DNA of 64,000 nucleotides from Flavobacterium hydrocarbonoxydans (GCF_009789235.1 NZ_WSTB01000001.1:1-64000), one strand, 5' to 3'; counted from the first letter of the stretch, positions 55,354 to 64,000 are shown. Program-made: numbers and translations. The notes: a model not told the origin generated them from the sequence alone.

Positions 55354-56817
55354 CTAAACTTTCTGAGTTGTATTTATTTTTGTTTGAAAATTGGCAAAAC
55401 CTTTTTCAATTCCGTTTGCATCAATTTCTTCTAATGCCAATGCAATTGCCTCTGTTAATCCTGAAATTTCGGTTAAATCTTCGTCCCAGAAACTTTTGTT
55501 TTGCAAAGTGAGTCTTGCTATTTTATTATAATCGTCTGATGTCCAAAGCCCTTTGAAGAAGCTTACAATATCTTCGCTATCATTAACCGGCAAATCTGCA
55601 CCGTTCCAGGTTCCTTTATAGAAACGAATCAAAGCTGCAAATGCAAAGGTTAAATGAACCGGAAGCTTACCTTTTGCATCAACATAACCTGTTAAACTTG
55701 GCAAGACACGAACTTTGAATTTCGAAATCGAATTTAATGCAATCGATGACAATAAATGTTTGATAAATGGATTTCTGAAACGGTCTAAAATCTCTTCAGA
55801 GAAACTCGTTAATTCAGCTTTATCCATGTTCAATGTTTCGTTGATTTCCTCAAAAACAGCTTTATTTACGAACCCTCCGGTAAAAGCATTATCAACGGTT
55901 TCTTTTACGGTTTCATTACCATAAAGCAATGAAAACGGAACCATTGCCGTGTGCGCACCATTTAGGATTCTCACTTTTCTGGTACGGTAAGGCTGCATAT
56001 CGGCAACGATTTTGACATCCAAATCAGTTTTATCAAACGGAAGTTTTGCCTTTAATTTATCATCGCCTTCGATAACCCATAAAAAGAAACTTTCGGCGCT
56101 TACAATCAAATCGTCTTTATAAGTCAGCTGACTGTTATATTCATCAATTTGATCTTTAGGATATCCTGGTACAATTCTGTCAACCAAAGTATTATGAAAT
56201 GTACAGCTGTTTACTATCCAAAAAATAAAATCCTGTTCCAGTTTCCATTCGATACAATATTTAAGAATTATTTCTTTTAAAGTATCCGAATTATAATTGA
56301 TTAATTCACAAGGAATAATCGTTAAACCTTTAGACTCATCTCCGCCAAAATGCTTGAATCTTTCATGCAAAAGAACCGTCAGTTTTGCAGGAAAAGAAGT
56401 TGGCGGCGTCATGGTCGGCAAATCAGAAGCCACATATTCGATTCCGGCTTCAGTAGTATTTGAAATGATAAAAGCCAACTCTTCTTCTTTGGCTAAAGCC
56501 AAATATTCCTGAAAAGAAGCATAAGGATCAATCGCTTTTACGATATTGGTAATCAGTTCTTTTTCCTGAATTTCCTGTCCTTTTTTTACCCCTTTCATAA
56601 AAAGAGTGTACAATCCGTCCTGTTGGTTAATCATGTTTACCAAACCTCTGTCAATAGGCTGGACGACAGCAATTCCGGCATTAAAATCAGCTTCCTGATT
56701 TAATTTTTGAAAAGCATATTCTACAAAGGCTCTTAAAAAATTACCTTCTCCAAACTGTACTATTTTTATCGGAAGTTTATTAGAAACTTCTGTATTTGAT
56801 CTGTTTATTTTTTCCAT
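55354..56817 (-). CDS. uxaB: Tagaturonate reductase (altronate oxidoreductase, UxaB)
   Basis: 487 residues, mannitol-dehydrogenase-like long-chain family: N-terminal nucleotide domain IKIVQFGEGNFLRAFVEYAFQ, PCELINYNSDTLKEI, NSCTFHNTLVDRIVPG and VRILNGAHTAMVPFSLLYG with the catalytic Lys/Asn/His region. Reduces tagaturonate to altronate with NADH. It sits between kdgA and uxaA; the 217-bp gap upstream, to kdgA, has no gene that I can support. Confidence 0.95.
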   Translation of the reverse strand: MEKINRSNTEVSNKLPIKIVQFGEGNFLRAFVEYAFQKLNQEADFNAGIAVVQPIDRGLVNMINQQDGLYTLFMKGVKKGQEIQEKELITNIVKAIDPYASFQEYLALAKEEELAFIISNTTEAGIEYVASDLPTMTPPTSFPAKLTVLLHERFKHFGGDESKGLTIIPCELINYNSDTLKEIILKYCIEWKLEQDFIFWIVNSCTFHNTLVDRIVPGYPKDQIDEYNSQLTYKDDLIVSAESFFLWVIEGDDKLKAKLPFDKTDLDVKIVADMQPYRTRKVRILNGAHTAMVPFSLLYGNETVKETVDNAFTGGFVNKAVFEEINETLNMDKAELTSFSEEILDRFRNPFIKHLLSSIALNSISKFKVRVLPSLTGYVDAKGKLPVHLTFAFAALIRFYKGTWNGADLPVNDSEDIVSFFKGLWTSDDYNKIARLTLQNKSFWDEDLTEISGLTEAIALALEEIDANGIEKGFANFQTKINTTQKV

Positions 56818-57034
56818 TATGAAATCTTTAAAGCGTTATAAATAACCACGCTAACCTTATTTTTTTCTTTAAATAAAAAACCGTATTTGACTGTAAATGA
56901 AACATTACACTCGCTTATAATTTAAAATTTGCTGTGAGGAATGACAAATTTCATCAACAAGCGTAATGTTCAGTTACAATCTCCTAAAATTCTAAAAAAC
57001 TGCATGTCAAACAAGGAATGGGTATGGTTATTCC

Positions 57035-57706
57035 CTATTTATTTTTAATATTTTGAATGATGCTTAAAACATCGCTTACTTTATTTTTTAAACCTTCATA
57101 ATCTTGTTTCTCTAACAATTCTTTCGAAATTAATTGAGAACCAAGTCCTACACACGTAGCTCCTGCATTTAGCCAGGAAGACAAACTTTCAACCGTAGGA
57201 TAAACTCCTCCTGTAGGCATAACATTCGTCCACGGGCAAGGTCCTTTTATGGCTTTTATAAACTCCGGTCCGTAGATATCCGCTGGGAATAATTTTACGA
57301 TTTCGCAACCTAATTCTTCGGCTCTGGCAATTTCGGTAAGTGTGCCGCAACCTGGTGACCATAATACTTTTCGACGATTACAGGCAATGGCTATATCTTC
57401 TCTAAAAACTGGTGTTACAATAAAATTGGCTCCTAAACTCATATACACAGAAGCTGCTGCAGCATCAGTAATAGAACCAACTCCTAACATCATTCCTGGT
57501 AATTCTGCTAAAGCATATTTGTTTAAAGCACCAAAAACTTCATGAGCAAAATCGCCTCTGCTGGTAAACTCCATTAATCTGGAACCACCATCATAACACG
57601 CTTTTAATACTTTTTTACTCACCTCAATATCCGAATGAAAAAATAGCGGAACCATTCCGTTTTCTTTCATCATCTGTGCTACTTCAATTCTTGAATATTT
57701 TGCCAT
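57035..57706 (-). CDS. kdgA: 2-keto-3-deoxy-6-phosphogluconate aldolase (KdgA/Eda)
   Basis: 223 residues, class I aldolase of the KDPG/KHG family: LMEFTSRGDFA with the Glu and Arg of the phosphate/acid site, GVGSITDAA, FIVTPVF, and CEIVKLFPADIYGPEFIKA with the Schiff-base Lys in VKLFPA, then PTGGV. Splits KDPG into pyruvate and glyceraldehyde-3-phosphate. It starts 2 bp after kdgK, so the two are coupled. Confidence 0.95.
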   Translation of the reverse strand: MAKYSRIEVAQMMKENGMVPLFFHSDIEVSKKVLKACYDGGSRLMEFTSRGDFAHEVFGALNKYALAELPGMMLGVGSITDAAAASVYMSLGANFIVTPVFREDIAIACNRRKVLWSPGCGTLTEIARAEELGCEIVKLFPADIYGPEFIKAIKGPCPWTNVMPTGGVYPTVESLSSWLNAGATCVGLGSQLISKELLEKQDYEGLKNKVSDVLSIIQNIKNK

Positions 57707-57708
57707 AT

Positions 57709-58731
57709 TTATCTTGATACTAATCCGGCAGAGTTTCCTCCAGCCATGTTTTCAACTTCTTTTAAGGTAACCAAATTATAATCTCCAGCGATTGTATGTT
57801 TTAAACAACAAGCCGCCACAGCAAAATCTAATGCTTTTTGTTTGTCGTCTTTATATTGAACCAATCCGTAAATTAACCCTCCCATAAAAGCATCGCCACT
57901 ACCTACTCTGTCAATTACTGGAGTCACTTCCTGAACAGCTGCATTAAAAACAGCTTTTCCATCAAATAAAACACCACCAATTCTTTGATGAGAAGCACTC
58001 ACCGAATAACGTAATGTTGTTGCCACGGTTTTTAAATTTGGACAAAGCTCATACAACTTTGAATACAAAGCTGGTAACGATTTTTCGTCCTGATAATCCG
58101 GATTTACTTTAGGAATTCCCAACATAAAATAAGCGGTATCGATATCTCCTAAAATAACATTGCTATAGTGTAACAATTCTGGCATAACCTCACTTGGAGT
58201 CTTACCATATTGCCATAATTTTGATCTGTAATTTAAATCGCATGAAATAGTTAAACCTAATTCATGTGCCACCTGAACTGCTTCCAGACAAGCTTCTGCA
58301 GCACTTTGAGAAATTGCAGCCGTAATGCCACTAAAGTGAAACCAGGTAGCGCCTTCAAATACTTTTTTCCAATCAATAGTACCTTTTTGAATCGTTGCCA
58401 TCGAGCTGTGCGCACGATCATACACCACATTACTTCCTCTGGTTCCGGCTCCGGTTTCTAAATAATAGGTTCCTAAACGTTCTCCGCCGTAAACAATATT
58501 TTTAGATTCCACATTCATTTTACGCATTTCCTGTACCGCGCAGGCACCTATTTCATTCTCAGGTAATCTGGTTACGAATTCTGCCTGAATACCATAATTA
58601 GCCAAAGATGCACAAACATTAAATTCACCTCCGCCGTAAGACGCTGTAAATGCTTTAGCCTGAGAAAAACGCAAATGTCTTTCTGTTGAAAAACGCAACA
58701 TTATTTCGCCGAATGCAACTATTTTACTCAT
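57709..58731 (-). CDS. kdgK: 2-keto-3-deoxygluconate kinase (KdgK), PfkB family
   Basis: 340 residues. PfkB/ribokinase fold: AFGEIMLRFS, TASYGGGEFNVCASLANYG in the sugar-binding part, LGTYYLETG, and the anion-hole motif DRVGSGDAFMGGLIYGL with the catalytic Asp. Phosphorylates KDG to KDPG. It lies between uxaC and kdgA; its neighbours confirm the substrate. Confidence 0.93.
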   Translation of the reverse strand: MSKIVAFGEIMLRFSTERHLRFSQAKAFTASYGGGEFNVCASLANYGIQAEFVTRLPENEIGACAVQEMRKMNVESKNIVYGGERLGTYYLETGAGTRGSNVVYDRAHSSMATIQKGTIDWKKVFEGATWFHFSGITAAISQSAAEACLEAVQVAHELGLTISCDLNYRSKLWQYGKTPSEVMPELLHYSNVILGDIDTAYFMLGIPKVNPDYQDEKSLPALYSKLYELCPNLKTVATTLRYSVSASHQRIGGVLFDGKAVFNAAVQEVTPVIDRVGSGDAFMGGLIYGLVQYKDDKQKALDFAVAACCLKHTIAGDYNLVTLKEVENMAGGNSAGLVSR

Positions 58732-58779
58732 ATAAATATTTTTTTGCCACAGATTCCAATGATTAAAAAGATTTTAAAA

Positions 58780-58835
58780 CTTTGCGAACCCTGCGTAAAT
58801 CTTTGTGTCCCGATAGCTATCGGGATTGCGGTTAA
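58780..58835. repeat. Palindrome and CAAAG-type repeat between kdgK and uxaC
   Basis: Contains the 18-bp palindrome TCCCGATAGCTATCGGGA (58808-58825), identical to the one at 21734, flanked by ACTTTGCGAACC and TTGCGGTTAA. Confidence 0.7.
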
Positions 58836-58844
58836 TTTTTTAAT

Positions 58845-60251
58845 TTAAAATTTAAAATATTCTTTTGCGTTGTTGTACGAAATATCAGCAACCATTTTTC
58901 CAATCCATTCCATATCAGCAGGAAGTTCCCCTCTTTGAATTTCATCTCCTAAAAGATTACACAAAATTCTACGGAAATATTCGTGTCTTGGGAAAGACAA
59001 GAAACTTCTGGAATCTGTCAGCATTCCTACGAAACAGCTGATCAATCCCATGTTTGAAAGGGCGTTCAATTGTTTTGTCATTCCGTCTTTTTGATCCAAA
59101 AACCACCATCCGGAACCAAATTGTACTTTTCCTCTAACGCTTCCGTCGTTGAAGTTTCCGATCATGGTCGCCATCACTTCGTTATCAGCTGGATTTAAGT
59201 TATAAATAATCGTTTTTGTCAATTTATCTTTACTATCCAAAGCATTCAAAAACGAAGATAGTTTTTGCGCCTGCGGATAATCGCCGATAGAATCCCAACC
59301 GGTGTCAGGTCCTAAAATTCGGTGCATACGGGCATTATTATTTCTTAAAGCACCTAAGTGAAATTGCTGTACCCAACCCAATTCATGATAAGTCTCAGAC
59401 AAGAAAATTAAAATCGCACTTTGGAATTTTAATGCTTCTTCTGGCGTAATGGTTTGGTTTTCTCTTTTCTTTTTGAAAATTGCAGTTACTTCAGATTCTG
59501 TGAAATTTTCAAAATAAATCTGATCTAATCCGTGATCGCTTAATTTGCATCCGTTTTCATTAAAGAACAAGATCCTCTTTCTTAATGCATCACACAAATC
59601 AGCGTAAGTATTAATCGCAACACCGGCAACATTTCCAAGCGTATTGATATAATCGTTGTAACCGTCGTTTGAAATTAAAATCGCTTTATCAGGTCTGAAA
59701 GCCGTGCTCATTTTAGTTTCAAATGGATTCGCGTTCAACTTTTGGTGAAATTCCAAAGTATCAGTTGGATCTTCGGTTGTACAAACCAGTTCTGCATTTA
59801 CTTTTTTAAGTAAGTTGCGTGTACTATATTCTGCTGAATTTATTTTAGCCGAAGCTTGTTCGTAAATGCTTTCTGCAGATTTTTCGTTTAATAACTCCGT
59901 AATATCAAAATAACGAGCCAATTCAAGATGTGTCCAGTGGTACAAAGGATTACGCATCGTATATGGAACCGTTTTTGCCCAATTTAAGAACTTATCTTTA
60001 TCAGAACCATTTCCTGTTACAAATTGCTCATTCACTCCCAAAGTACGCATTGCACGCCATTTGTAGTGGTCTCCGTTAATCCAAACCTGAGTGATATTAT
60101 CGAAAATTTTATCTTCGGTAATAAACTGAGGATTTAAGTGATTATGATAATCAATTATAGGCTGATTTTTGGAATAATTATGATATAATTCCTCAGCGTA
60201 TTTATTTTCAAGTAAAAAATTATCGTTTATGAAGGTTTTATTTGCGCTCAT
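58845..60251 (-). CDS. uxaC: Glucuronate (uronate) isomerase UxaC
   Basis: 468 residues, normal size. Amidohydrolase-like barrel with IIDYHNHLNP near 34-43 (metal-binding HxH), WRAMRTLGVNE, NPLYHWTHLELARYF, ELVCTTEDPTDTLEFH, MHRILGPDTGWDSIGD, and MLTDSRSFLSFPRHEYFRRILCN. Isomerises galacturonate to tagaturonate and glucuronate to fructuronate. A 113-bp gap to kdgK holds a palindrome, otherwise the operon is compact. Confidence 0.96.
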   Translation of the reverse strand: MSANKTFINDNFLLENKYAEELYHNYSKNQPIIDYHNHLNPQFITEDKIFDNITQVWINGDHYKWRAMRTLGVNEQFVTGNGSDKDKFLNWAKTVPYTMRNPLYHWTHLELARYFDITELLNEKSAESIYEQASAKINSAEYSTRNLLKKVNAELVCTTEDPTDTLEFHQKLNANPFETKMSTAFRPDKAILISNDGYNDYINTLGNVAGVAINTYADLCDALRKRILFFNENGCKLSDHGLDQIYFENFTESEVTAIFKKKRENQTITPEEALKFQSAILIFLSETYHELGWVQQFHLGALRNNNARMHRILGPDTGWDSIGDYPQAQKLSSFLNALDSKDKLTKTIIYNLNPADNEVMATMIGNFNDGSVRGKVQFGSGWWFLDQKDGMTKQLNALSNMGLISCFVGMLTDSRSFLSFPRHEYFRRILCNLLGDEIQRGELPADMEWIGKMVADISYNNAKEYFKF

Positions 60252-60272
60252 GATTGTGATAAAATTGAATAA

Positions 60273-61061
60273 TTATTCGTTTGATGGTTTACCAATTGTA
60301 GCCAAGATTCCACCATCTACATACAAAATATGCCCGTTGACAAAATCACTTGCTTTTGAAGATAAAAAGATTGCCGCTCCGGCTAAATCGCCCGGATCAC
60401 CCCATTTTGCAGCAGGAGTTCTACTGATGATAAAATCATTAAAAGGATGCCCGTCAACGCGGATAGGTTTTGTTTGTTCGGTAGCAAAATAACCGGGCCC
60501 AATTCCGTTGATTTGAACATTGTATTTCGCCCATTCTGTTGCCATATTTTTAGTCAACATTTTCAGACCGCCTTTTGCAGCAGCATAAGCTCCTACAGTG
60601 CTACGTCCCAATTCGCTCATCATCGAGCAAATGTTGATTATTTTTCCTTGTCTTCTGTCAATCATTCCTTTGGCAACATGCTTAGAAACGATAAACGGAG
60701 AAACCAAATCAATATCAATTACTTCTTTAAAATCTGCAACTTCCATTTCGATCAACGGAATTCTTTTGATGATTCCAGCGTTGTTAATCAGGATATCTAT
60801 TGCACCCACTTCGCTTTCGATTTTCGCTACAGCATCCATAACTTCCTGCTCGTTTGTAACATTAAATTTATAACCAACAGCATTAATACCTTCGCTTTTA
60901 AGTTCGCTTACTGCATCATCAATTTTTTGTTGAGAAGAGTTTCCGTTTACTACAATTGTAGCTCCCGCCTGACCTAATCCTTTTGCCATTGCCATTCCTA
61001 GTCCGTGGGTACTCCCAGTAATAAGGGCAACTTTTCCTTTTATATCAAATAAATTTGTCAT
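60273..61061 (-). CDS. kduD: 2-deoxy-D-gluconate 3-dehydrogenase (KduD), SDR family
   Basis: 262 residues. Classical SDR: ALITGSTHGLGMAMAKGLG (TGxxxGxG), INNAGIIKR, INICSMMSELG with the catalytic Ser, and VGAYAAAKGGL (YxxxK). Reduces 2,5-diketo-3-deoxygluconate to KDG with NAD(P)H. It follows kduI by 5 bp, as in known kduID pairs. Confidence 0.93.
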   Translation of the reverse strand: MTNLFDIKGKVALITGSTHGLGMAMAKGLGQAGATIVVNGNSSQQKIDDAVSELKSEGINAVGYKFNVTNEQEVMDAVAKIESEVGAIDILINNAGIIKRIPLIEMEVADFKEVIDIDLVSPFIVSKHVAKGMIDRRQGKIINICSMMSELGRSTVGAYAAAKGGLKMLTKNMATEWAKYNVQINGIGPGYFATEQTKPIRVDGHPFNDFIISRTPAAKWGDPGDLAGAAIFLSSKASDFVNGHILYVDGGILATIGKPSNE

Positions 61062-61066
61062 GGTTC

Positions 61067-61906
61067 TTATCTTAAATCTGTGATTTTACAAACATCCATA
61101 TCTCCATAATCCAGGTTTTCACCTGCCATTCCCCAAATAAAAGTGTAATTGCTAGTTCCTGAACCAGAGTGAATAGACCATGGAGGAGAAATTACCGCCT
61201 GATGATTGTTCATCCAGATATGTCTTGTTTCTTGTGGCTGTCCCATAAAGTGACAAACCGCTTGGTTTTCTGGAATATCTAAGTAGAAATAAACTTCCAT
61301 TCTACGATCGTGTACGTGTGCCGGCATTGTATTCCAAACACTTCCCGGACGTAATTCTGTCATTCCCATTTGCAACTGGCAAGTCGTAACCACACTTCCG
61401 ATAATCATTTGATTTACCGTACGGTGATTTGCTGTTTCCATCGTTCCTAATTGCAATTTATTGGCTTCTGCCAGGCTAACTTTTACCGTTGGATACGTTG
61501 TATGTGCTGGCGCAGAGTTTAGGTAAAATTTAGCTGGATTTGCTGCATCATCACTTTTAAAAATAACTTCTTTGTTACCGCTTCCGATGTACAAAGCATC
61601 TTTAAAACCTAATGCGAAAGAAGTTCCTTCCACAACCACAGAACCGCTTCCTCCAACATTGATGATTCCTAATTCTCTTCTTTCTAAGAAATAAGGCGCT
61701 TTTAGAGGATCAATAGTTTCTAATGCTAAATCACCTTTTACCGGAACAGCAGAACCTGCGATATAACGGTCGTAATGCGAATAAACTAATACCAATTCAT
61801 CTTCCTGCATGAGGTCATCAATCAGAAATTCGTTTCTTAATTCCTGTGTATCATATTTTTTTACAGCTTCTGGGCTTGATGCGTATCTTGAACTATATTT
61901 TGTCAT
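61067..61906 (-). CDS. kduI: 5-keto-4-deoxyuronate isomerase (KduI)
   Basis: 279 residues, double cupin. Landmarks: SPEAVKKYDTQELRNEFLIDDL, ERRELGIINVGGSGSV, and the metal site MPAHVHDRRMEVYFYLD with further His in SPPWSIHSGSGTSNYTFIWGMAGEN. Converts 4-deoxy-L-threo-5-hexosulose uronate, made from unsaturated uronates, to diketo-deoxygluconate. First gene of kduI-kduD-uxaC-kdgK-kdgA-uxaB-uxaA; its promoter carries the LacI operator. Confidence 0.97.
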   Translation of the reverse strand: MTKYSSRYASSPEAVKKYDTQELRNEFLIDDLMQEDELVLVYSHYDRYIAGSAVPVKGDLALETIDPLKAPYFLERRELGIINVGGSGSVVVEGTSFALGFKDALYIGSGNKEVIFKSDDAANPAKFYLNSAPAHTTYPTVKVSLAEANKLQLGTMETANHRTVNQMIIGSVVTTCQLQMGMTELRPGSVWNTMPAHVHDRRMEVYFYLDIPENQAVCHFMGQPQETRHIWMNNHQAVISPPWSIHSGSGTSNYTFIWGMAGENLDYGDMDVCKITDLR

Positions 61907-61920
61907 AATTTTATATTTAA

Positions 61921-61966
61921 TGTAATCGATTGCACAAAATTATATTTTTATATTTAATTTCCCCAA
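61921..61966 (-). promoter_or_regulatory. Promoter with LacI-type operator for the kduI operon
   Basis: Minus strand: TTG (61964-61966), 21-bp spacer, TAATTTTG (61935-61942), and adjoining it TGCAATCGATTACA (61921-61934). It lies 14 bp before the kduI ATG. Confidence 0.8.
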
Positions 61967-61989
61967 TTTCAAAGCAAAATCTTTTACGA

Positions 61990-63438
61990 TTATTGCAAAT
62001 TTGTAATTGGGCGATATTTTGGTACCAAAGCCTTCATAACAATCCAGCCCGTCAGATAACAAACGGCACAAATAGAGAAGATGATAAAATATCCCGATTC
62101 AATTCCTTTAAAACCCATAAAAGCCATATTGGTTTCTTTTGAATAATCAAACAACAAACCGGATCCTTTGTTAATTATAGTAGAACCAATTCCTCCCGCT
62201 AGACCTCCAATGCCGGTAATTGTTGCAATTGCTTTTTTAGGGAACATATCCCCCACAGTGGTGAAAATATTAGCCGACCAGGATTGATGTGCGGCTCCTG
62301 CAATACCAATAATAATTACCGGAACCCAGTACGAAATATATCCTAATGGCTGCGCTATTAAAGCCAATAACGGAAAGAAAGCAAAAATCAACATCGCTCT
62401 CATTCTTCCTTCGTACGGATTCATTCCTTTCTTTTCTACAAAATAAGTTGGCAGCCAGCCACCAATTATAGATAACAATGTAATCATATATAAAACAAAT
62501 AATGGTAAAGCCGCTTCGGTAGAATCCATTCCGTAAACCGAACTTAAATAGGCTGGTGTCCAGAATAAAAAGAACCACCAAACACCATCTGTCATAAATT
62601 TACCAAAAGCAAAAGCCCACGTTTGTTTGTATTTAAAACATTCAATCAGAGAAACCTTTGTAGTGGTTTCCGGCACATAACCAACCAATTTACTATCGGC
62701 AATATCATCTTGCTGAATGTATTCTAATTCTGCTGCGCTCACTCTTTTATGTCTTTCCGGTTTGTCGTACATAAAAACCCAGAATCCCATCCAGACAAAA
62801 CCTAAAGCTCCAATGATAATAAAAGCCATTTCCCAACCAAAAGATTCAGCAATAAACGGAATCGAAATTGGTGCAGCCAATGCCCCAACAGTCGCTCCTG
62901 CATTAAAAATACTCGTTGAGAAAGCTCTATCCTTTTTCGGAAAATATTCTGCTGTCGTTTTTATTGCAGCCGGAAAATTTCCTGCCTCACCAACAGCTAA
63001 AACAAAACGGGCAAAAATGAATAATGTAACACTTACATTAATGACTAATCCCGTATCCTGAACCGTACGAAGCACTTCTTTTGACTCTTCAAAACCTACA
63101 AACCAATTTCCTGTGATGTATCCAGAAGTTGCAATACCGCAAAACGCGTGTAAACAAGCCCCGACAGACCATACTCCGATCGCCCAAAGAAATCCTTTTT
63201 TGGTATCCATAAAATCAACAAATCTTCCTGCAAACAATAAGGATACGGCATAAAAAATAGAAAACAAAGCTGTAATATTTCCGTAATCATTATTTGTCCA
63301 ATGAAATTCCGGTGCGATAAAGTCACTCCAGGTTAAGGAAAGTACTTGTCTGTCTAAGTAGTTAATTGTAGTTGCAAAAAAAAGTAACGCACAAATACTC
63401 CAGCGATACTTTCCTGTTGATTTAGTGGATGGGCTCAT
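61990..63438 (-). CDS. exuT: MFS hexuronate transporter (ExuT-like)
   Basis: 482 residues, about 12 membrane spans, of the anion:cation symporter branch of the MFS: WSICALLFFATTINYLDRQVLSLTW at the N-terminus, ARFVLAVGEAGNFPAAIKTTAEYFPKKDRA (family signature), YDKPERHKRVSAAELEYI in the central cytoplasmic loop, and GDMFPKKAIATITGIGGLAGGIG. Takes up galacturonate/glucuronate across the inner membrane with protons. It has its own operator-bearing promoter and may read through into the kduI operon. Confidence 0.92.
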   Translation of the reverse strand: MSPSTKSTGKYRWSICALLFFATTINYLDRQVLSLTWSDFIAPEFHWTNNDYGNITALFSIFYAVSLLFAGRFVDFMDTKKGFLWAIGVWSVGACLHAFCGIATSGYITGNWFVGFEESKEVLRTVQDTGLVINVSVTLFIFARFVLAVGEAGNFPAAIKTTAEYFPKKDRAFSTSIFNAGATVGALAAPISIPFIAESFGWEMAFIIIGALGFVWMGFWVFMYDKPERHKRVSAAELEYIQQDDIADSKLVGYVPETTTKVSLIECFKYKQTWAFAFGKFMTDGVWWFFLFWTPAYLSSVYGMDSTEAALPLFVLYMITLLSIIGGWLPTYFVEKKGMNPYEGRMRAMLIFAFFPLLALIAQPLGYISYWVPVIIIGIAGAAHQSWSANIFTTVGDMFPKKAIATITGIGGLAGGIGSTIINKGSGLLFDYSKETNMAFMGFKGIESGYFIIFSICAVCYLTGWIVMKALVPKYRPITNLQ

Positions 63439-63532
63439 AGTTTAGGTCCTTGATTAAATTTTAAAAACGGTTTTGGTATTGCTTTTTTATTTTTGTTGAA
63501 ATTAAATTCAATTGCAACAGAAAAACAAATAA

Positions 63533-63577
63533 TGTAATCGATTGCACAAATATAGTTTTAAATCTTTATATTGCAAA
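63533..63577 (-). promoter_or_regulatory. Promoter with LacI-type operator for exuT
   Basis: Minus strand: TTTG (63574-63577), 19-bp spacer, TATATTTG (63547-63554), a perfect Bacteroidota promoter, and adjoining it TGCAATCGATTACA (63533-63546). Confidence 0.85.
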
Positions 63578-63658
63578 TAAATTATACAAAAAATTAATAT
63601 AAGTCTCTAAATAAACGTATCATACAAAAAATGTTCTATAAAATTACATATTAAATAA

Positions 63659-63666
63659 TATATTTG
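63659..63666 (+). promoter_or_regulatory. -7 box of the gene at the right edge
   Basis: TATATTTG fits TAnnTTTG, 98 bp before the ATG at 63765; no clear -33 element and no LacI palindrome on this side. Confidence 0.4.
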
Positions 63667-63764
63667 TTAAAAATGTTGTCAAAAAAAAGAGCTGTTTATT
63701 AACTAAAAAAGTCTCCAAATAATAAGCCTTTTACAGGCAATTTTATTAATTTTAAAAAAATAAA

Positions 63765-64000
63765 ATGATTATTAAAATCCAAAACGAATTACAAACTAAA
63801 CCTCTATTAAAATTGAAATCACAAGCAAAAAACAATATCAAAAAATCCTTTTTCGTAACATTCCTTTTTTTCGCAGGACTATTTTCTATTCAGGCACAAA
63901 ACCAGATTATTCCGCTTTGGAACAAAATTTCAGATGAAATAGCGGCTCCCAATTATCAGGAAAAGGAAATAATTACAGATGGTGTAGTAGAAAGTACCAG
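63765..64000 (+). CDS. Secreted protein, N-terminal part, possible alpha/beta-hydrolase esterase (partial)
   Basis: The first 78 codons are in the window. A long, basic N-terminal region (KIQNELQTKPLLKLKSQ), then a hydrophobic core FFVTFLFFAGLFSIQAQ with a likely cleavage after AQ. The mature start (IIPLWNKISDEIAAPNYQEK) resembles the beginning of secreted alpha/beta-hydrolase carbohydrate esterases, which open with xIPLW. Family assignment from so little is tentative. It is divergent from exuT and belongs by position to the pectin locus. Confidence 0.55.
   Translation, partial: MIIKIQNELQTKPLLKLKSQAKNNIKKSFFVTFLFFAGLFSIQAQNQIIPLWNKISDEIAAPNYQEKEIITDGVVEST

Noticed and set aside
56818-57034. 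Operator or terminator between kdgA and uxaB
   Set aside because: Only an imperfect inverted pair (ACATTACACTCGCTT against AAGCGTAATGT) was seen; no LacI palindrome, no clear promoter.

Overview
The window looks like chromosomal DNA from a Flavobacterium-type member of the Bacteroidota. The evidence is AT-rich sequence, Bacteroidota promoters (-7 box TAnnTTTG with TTG/TTTG about 19-21 bp upstream), almost no Shine-Dalgarno sites, a SusC/SusD pair, and many secreted proteins and lipoproteins. No rRNA, tRNA, transposase, prophage or CRISPR array was seen.

Layout. (1) 1-5.8 kb is the 3' part of a type I restriction-modification operon (hsdS tail, then hsdR). Between them sits a two-gene ATPase + HNH cassette of the Septu PtuAB type. 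(2) 6-14.5 kb holds two small unknown proteins, a TrmH/SpoU RNA methyltransferase, MnmE, a double universal stress protein, a membrane-anchored MutS-like ATPase, a DsbA/FrnE-like oxidoreductase and an SDR that may be a fructuronate reductase. (3) 14.8-26.5 kb is a complete K+-ATPase locus: a sigma-54 (NtrC-type) response regulator, a small conserved protein, a 27-residue membrane peptide, kdpF, kdpA, kdpB, kdpC, a porin, a KdpD sensor without kinase domain, and a separate histidine kinase. The regulators are thus rewired compared with KdpDE. (4) 26.5-35.7 kb holds a PQQ-type sugar dehydrogenase lipoprotein, two thioredoxin-fold proteins, a processive family 2 glycosyltransferase, a 0.9-kb non-coding repeat array, a GH1 beta-glucosidase and a secreted metallophosphoesterase. 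(5) 35.9 kb to the end is a pectin utilisation locus.

The pectin locus works as one pathway. Secreted enzymes (two GH28, pectin methylesterase CE8, rhamnogalacturonan acetylesterase CE12, GH43, two GH105, a DUF4861 protein, an alpha/beta esterase) de-esterify and cut pectin, and SusC/SusD import the fragments. ExuT brings in hexuronates. KduI and KduD process unsaturated uronates; UxaC, UxaB and UxaA process galacturonate. Both arms meet at 2-keto-3-deoxygluconate, which KdgK and KdgA convert to pyruvate and glyceraldehyde-3-phosphate. A LacI-family regulator is encoded in the middle. A 14-bp palindrome TGTAATCGATTRCA lies directly against the -7 box of three promoters (GH28/susCD operon, kduI operon, exuT), and a variant lies upstream of lacI, so the whole locus looks like one LacI regulon.

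Intergenic DNA is unusually rich in palindromes. There are three copies of a 125-149 bp interspersed element, a dispersed AAACCATATAAGT element, 80-bp and 137-bp tandem repeats, paired inverted repeats on both sides of kdpFABC, and a composite array at 30,948-31,835. That array is built from five 84/85-bp hairpin units followed by about 24 units of 21 bp, each centred on GTTCnGAAC. It is the least explained structure here.
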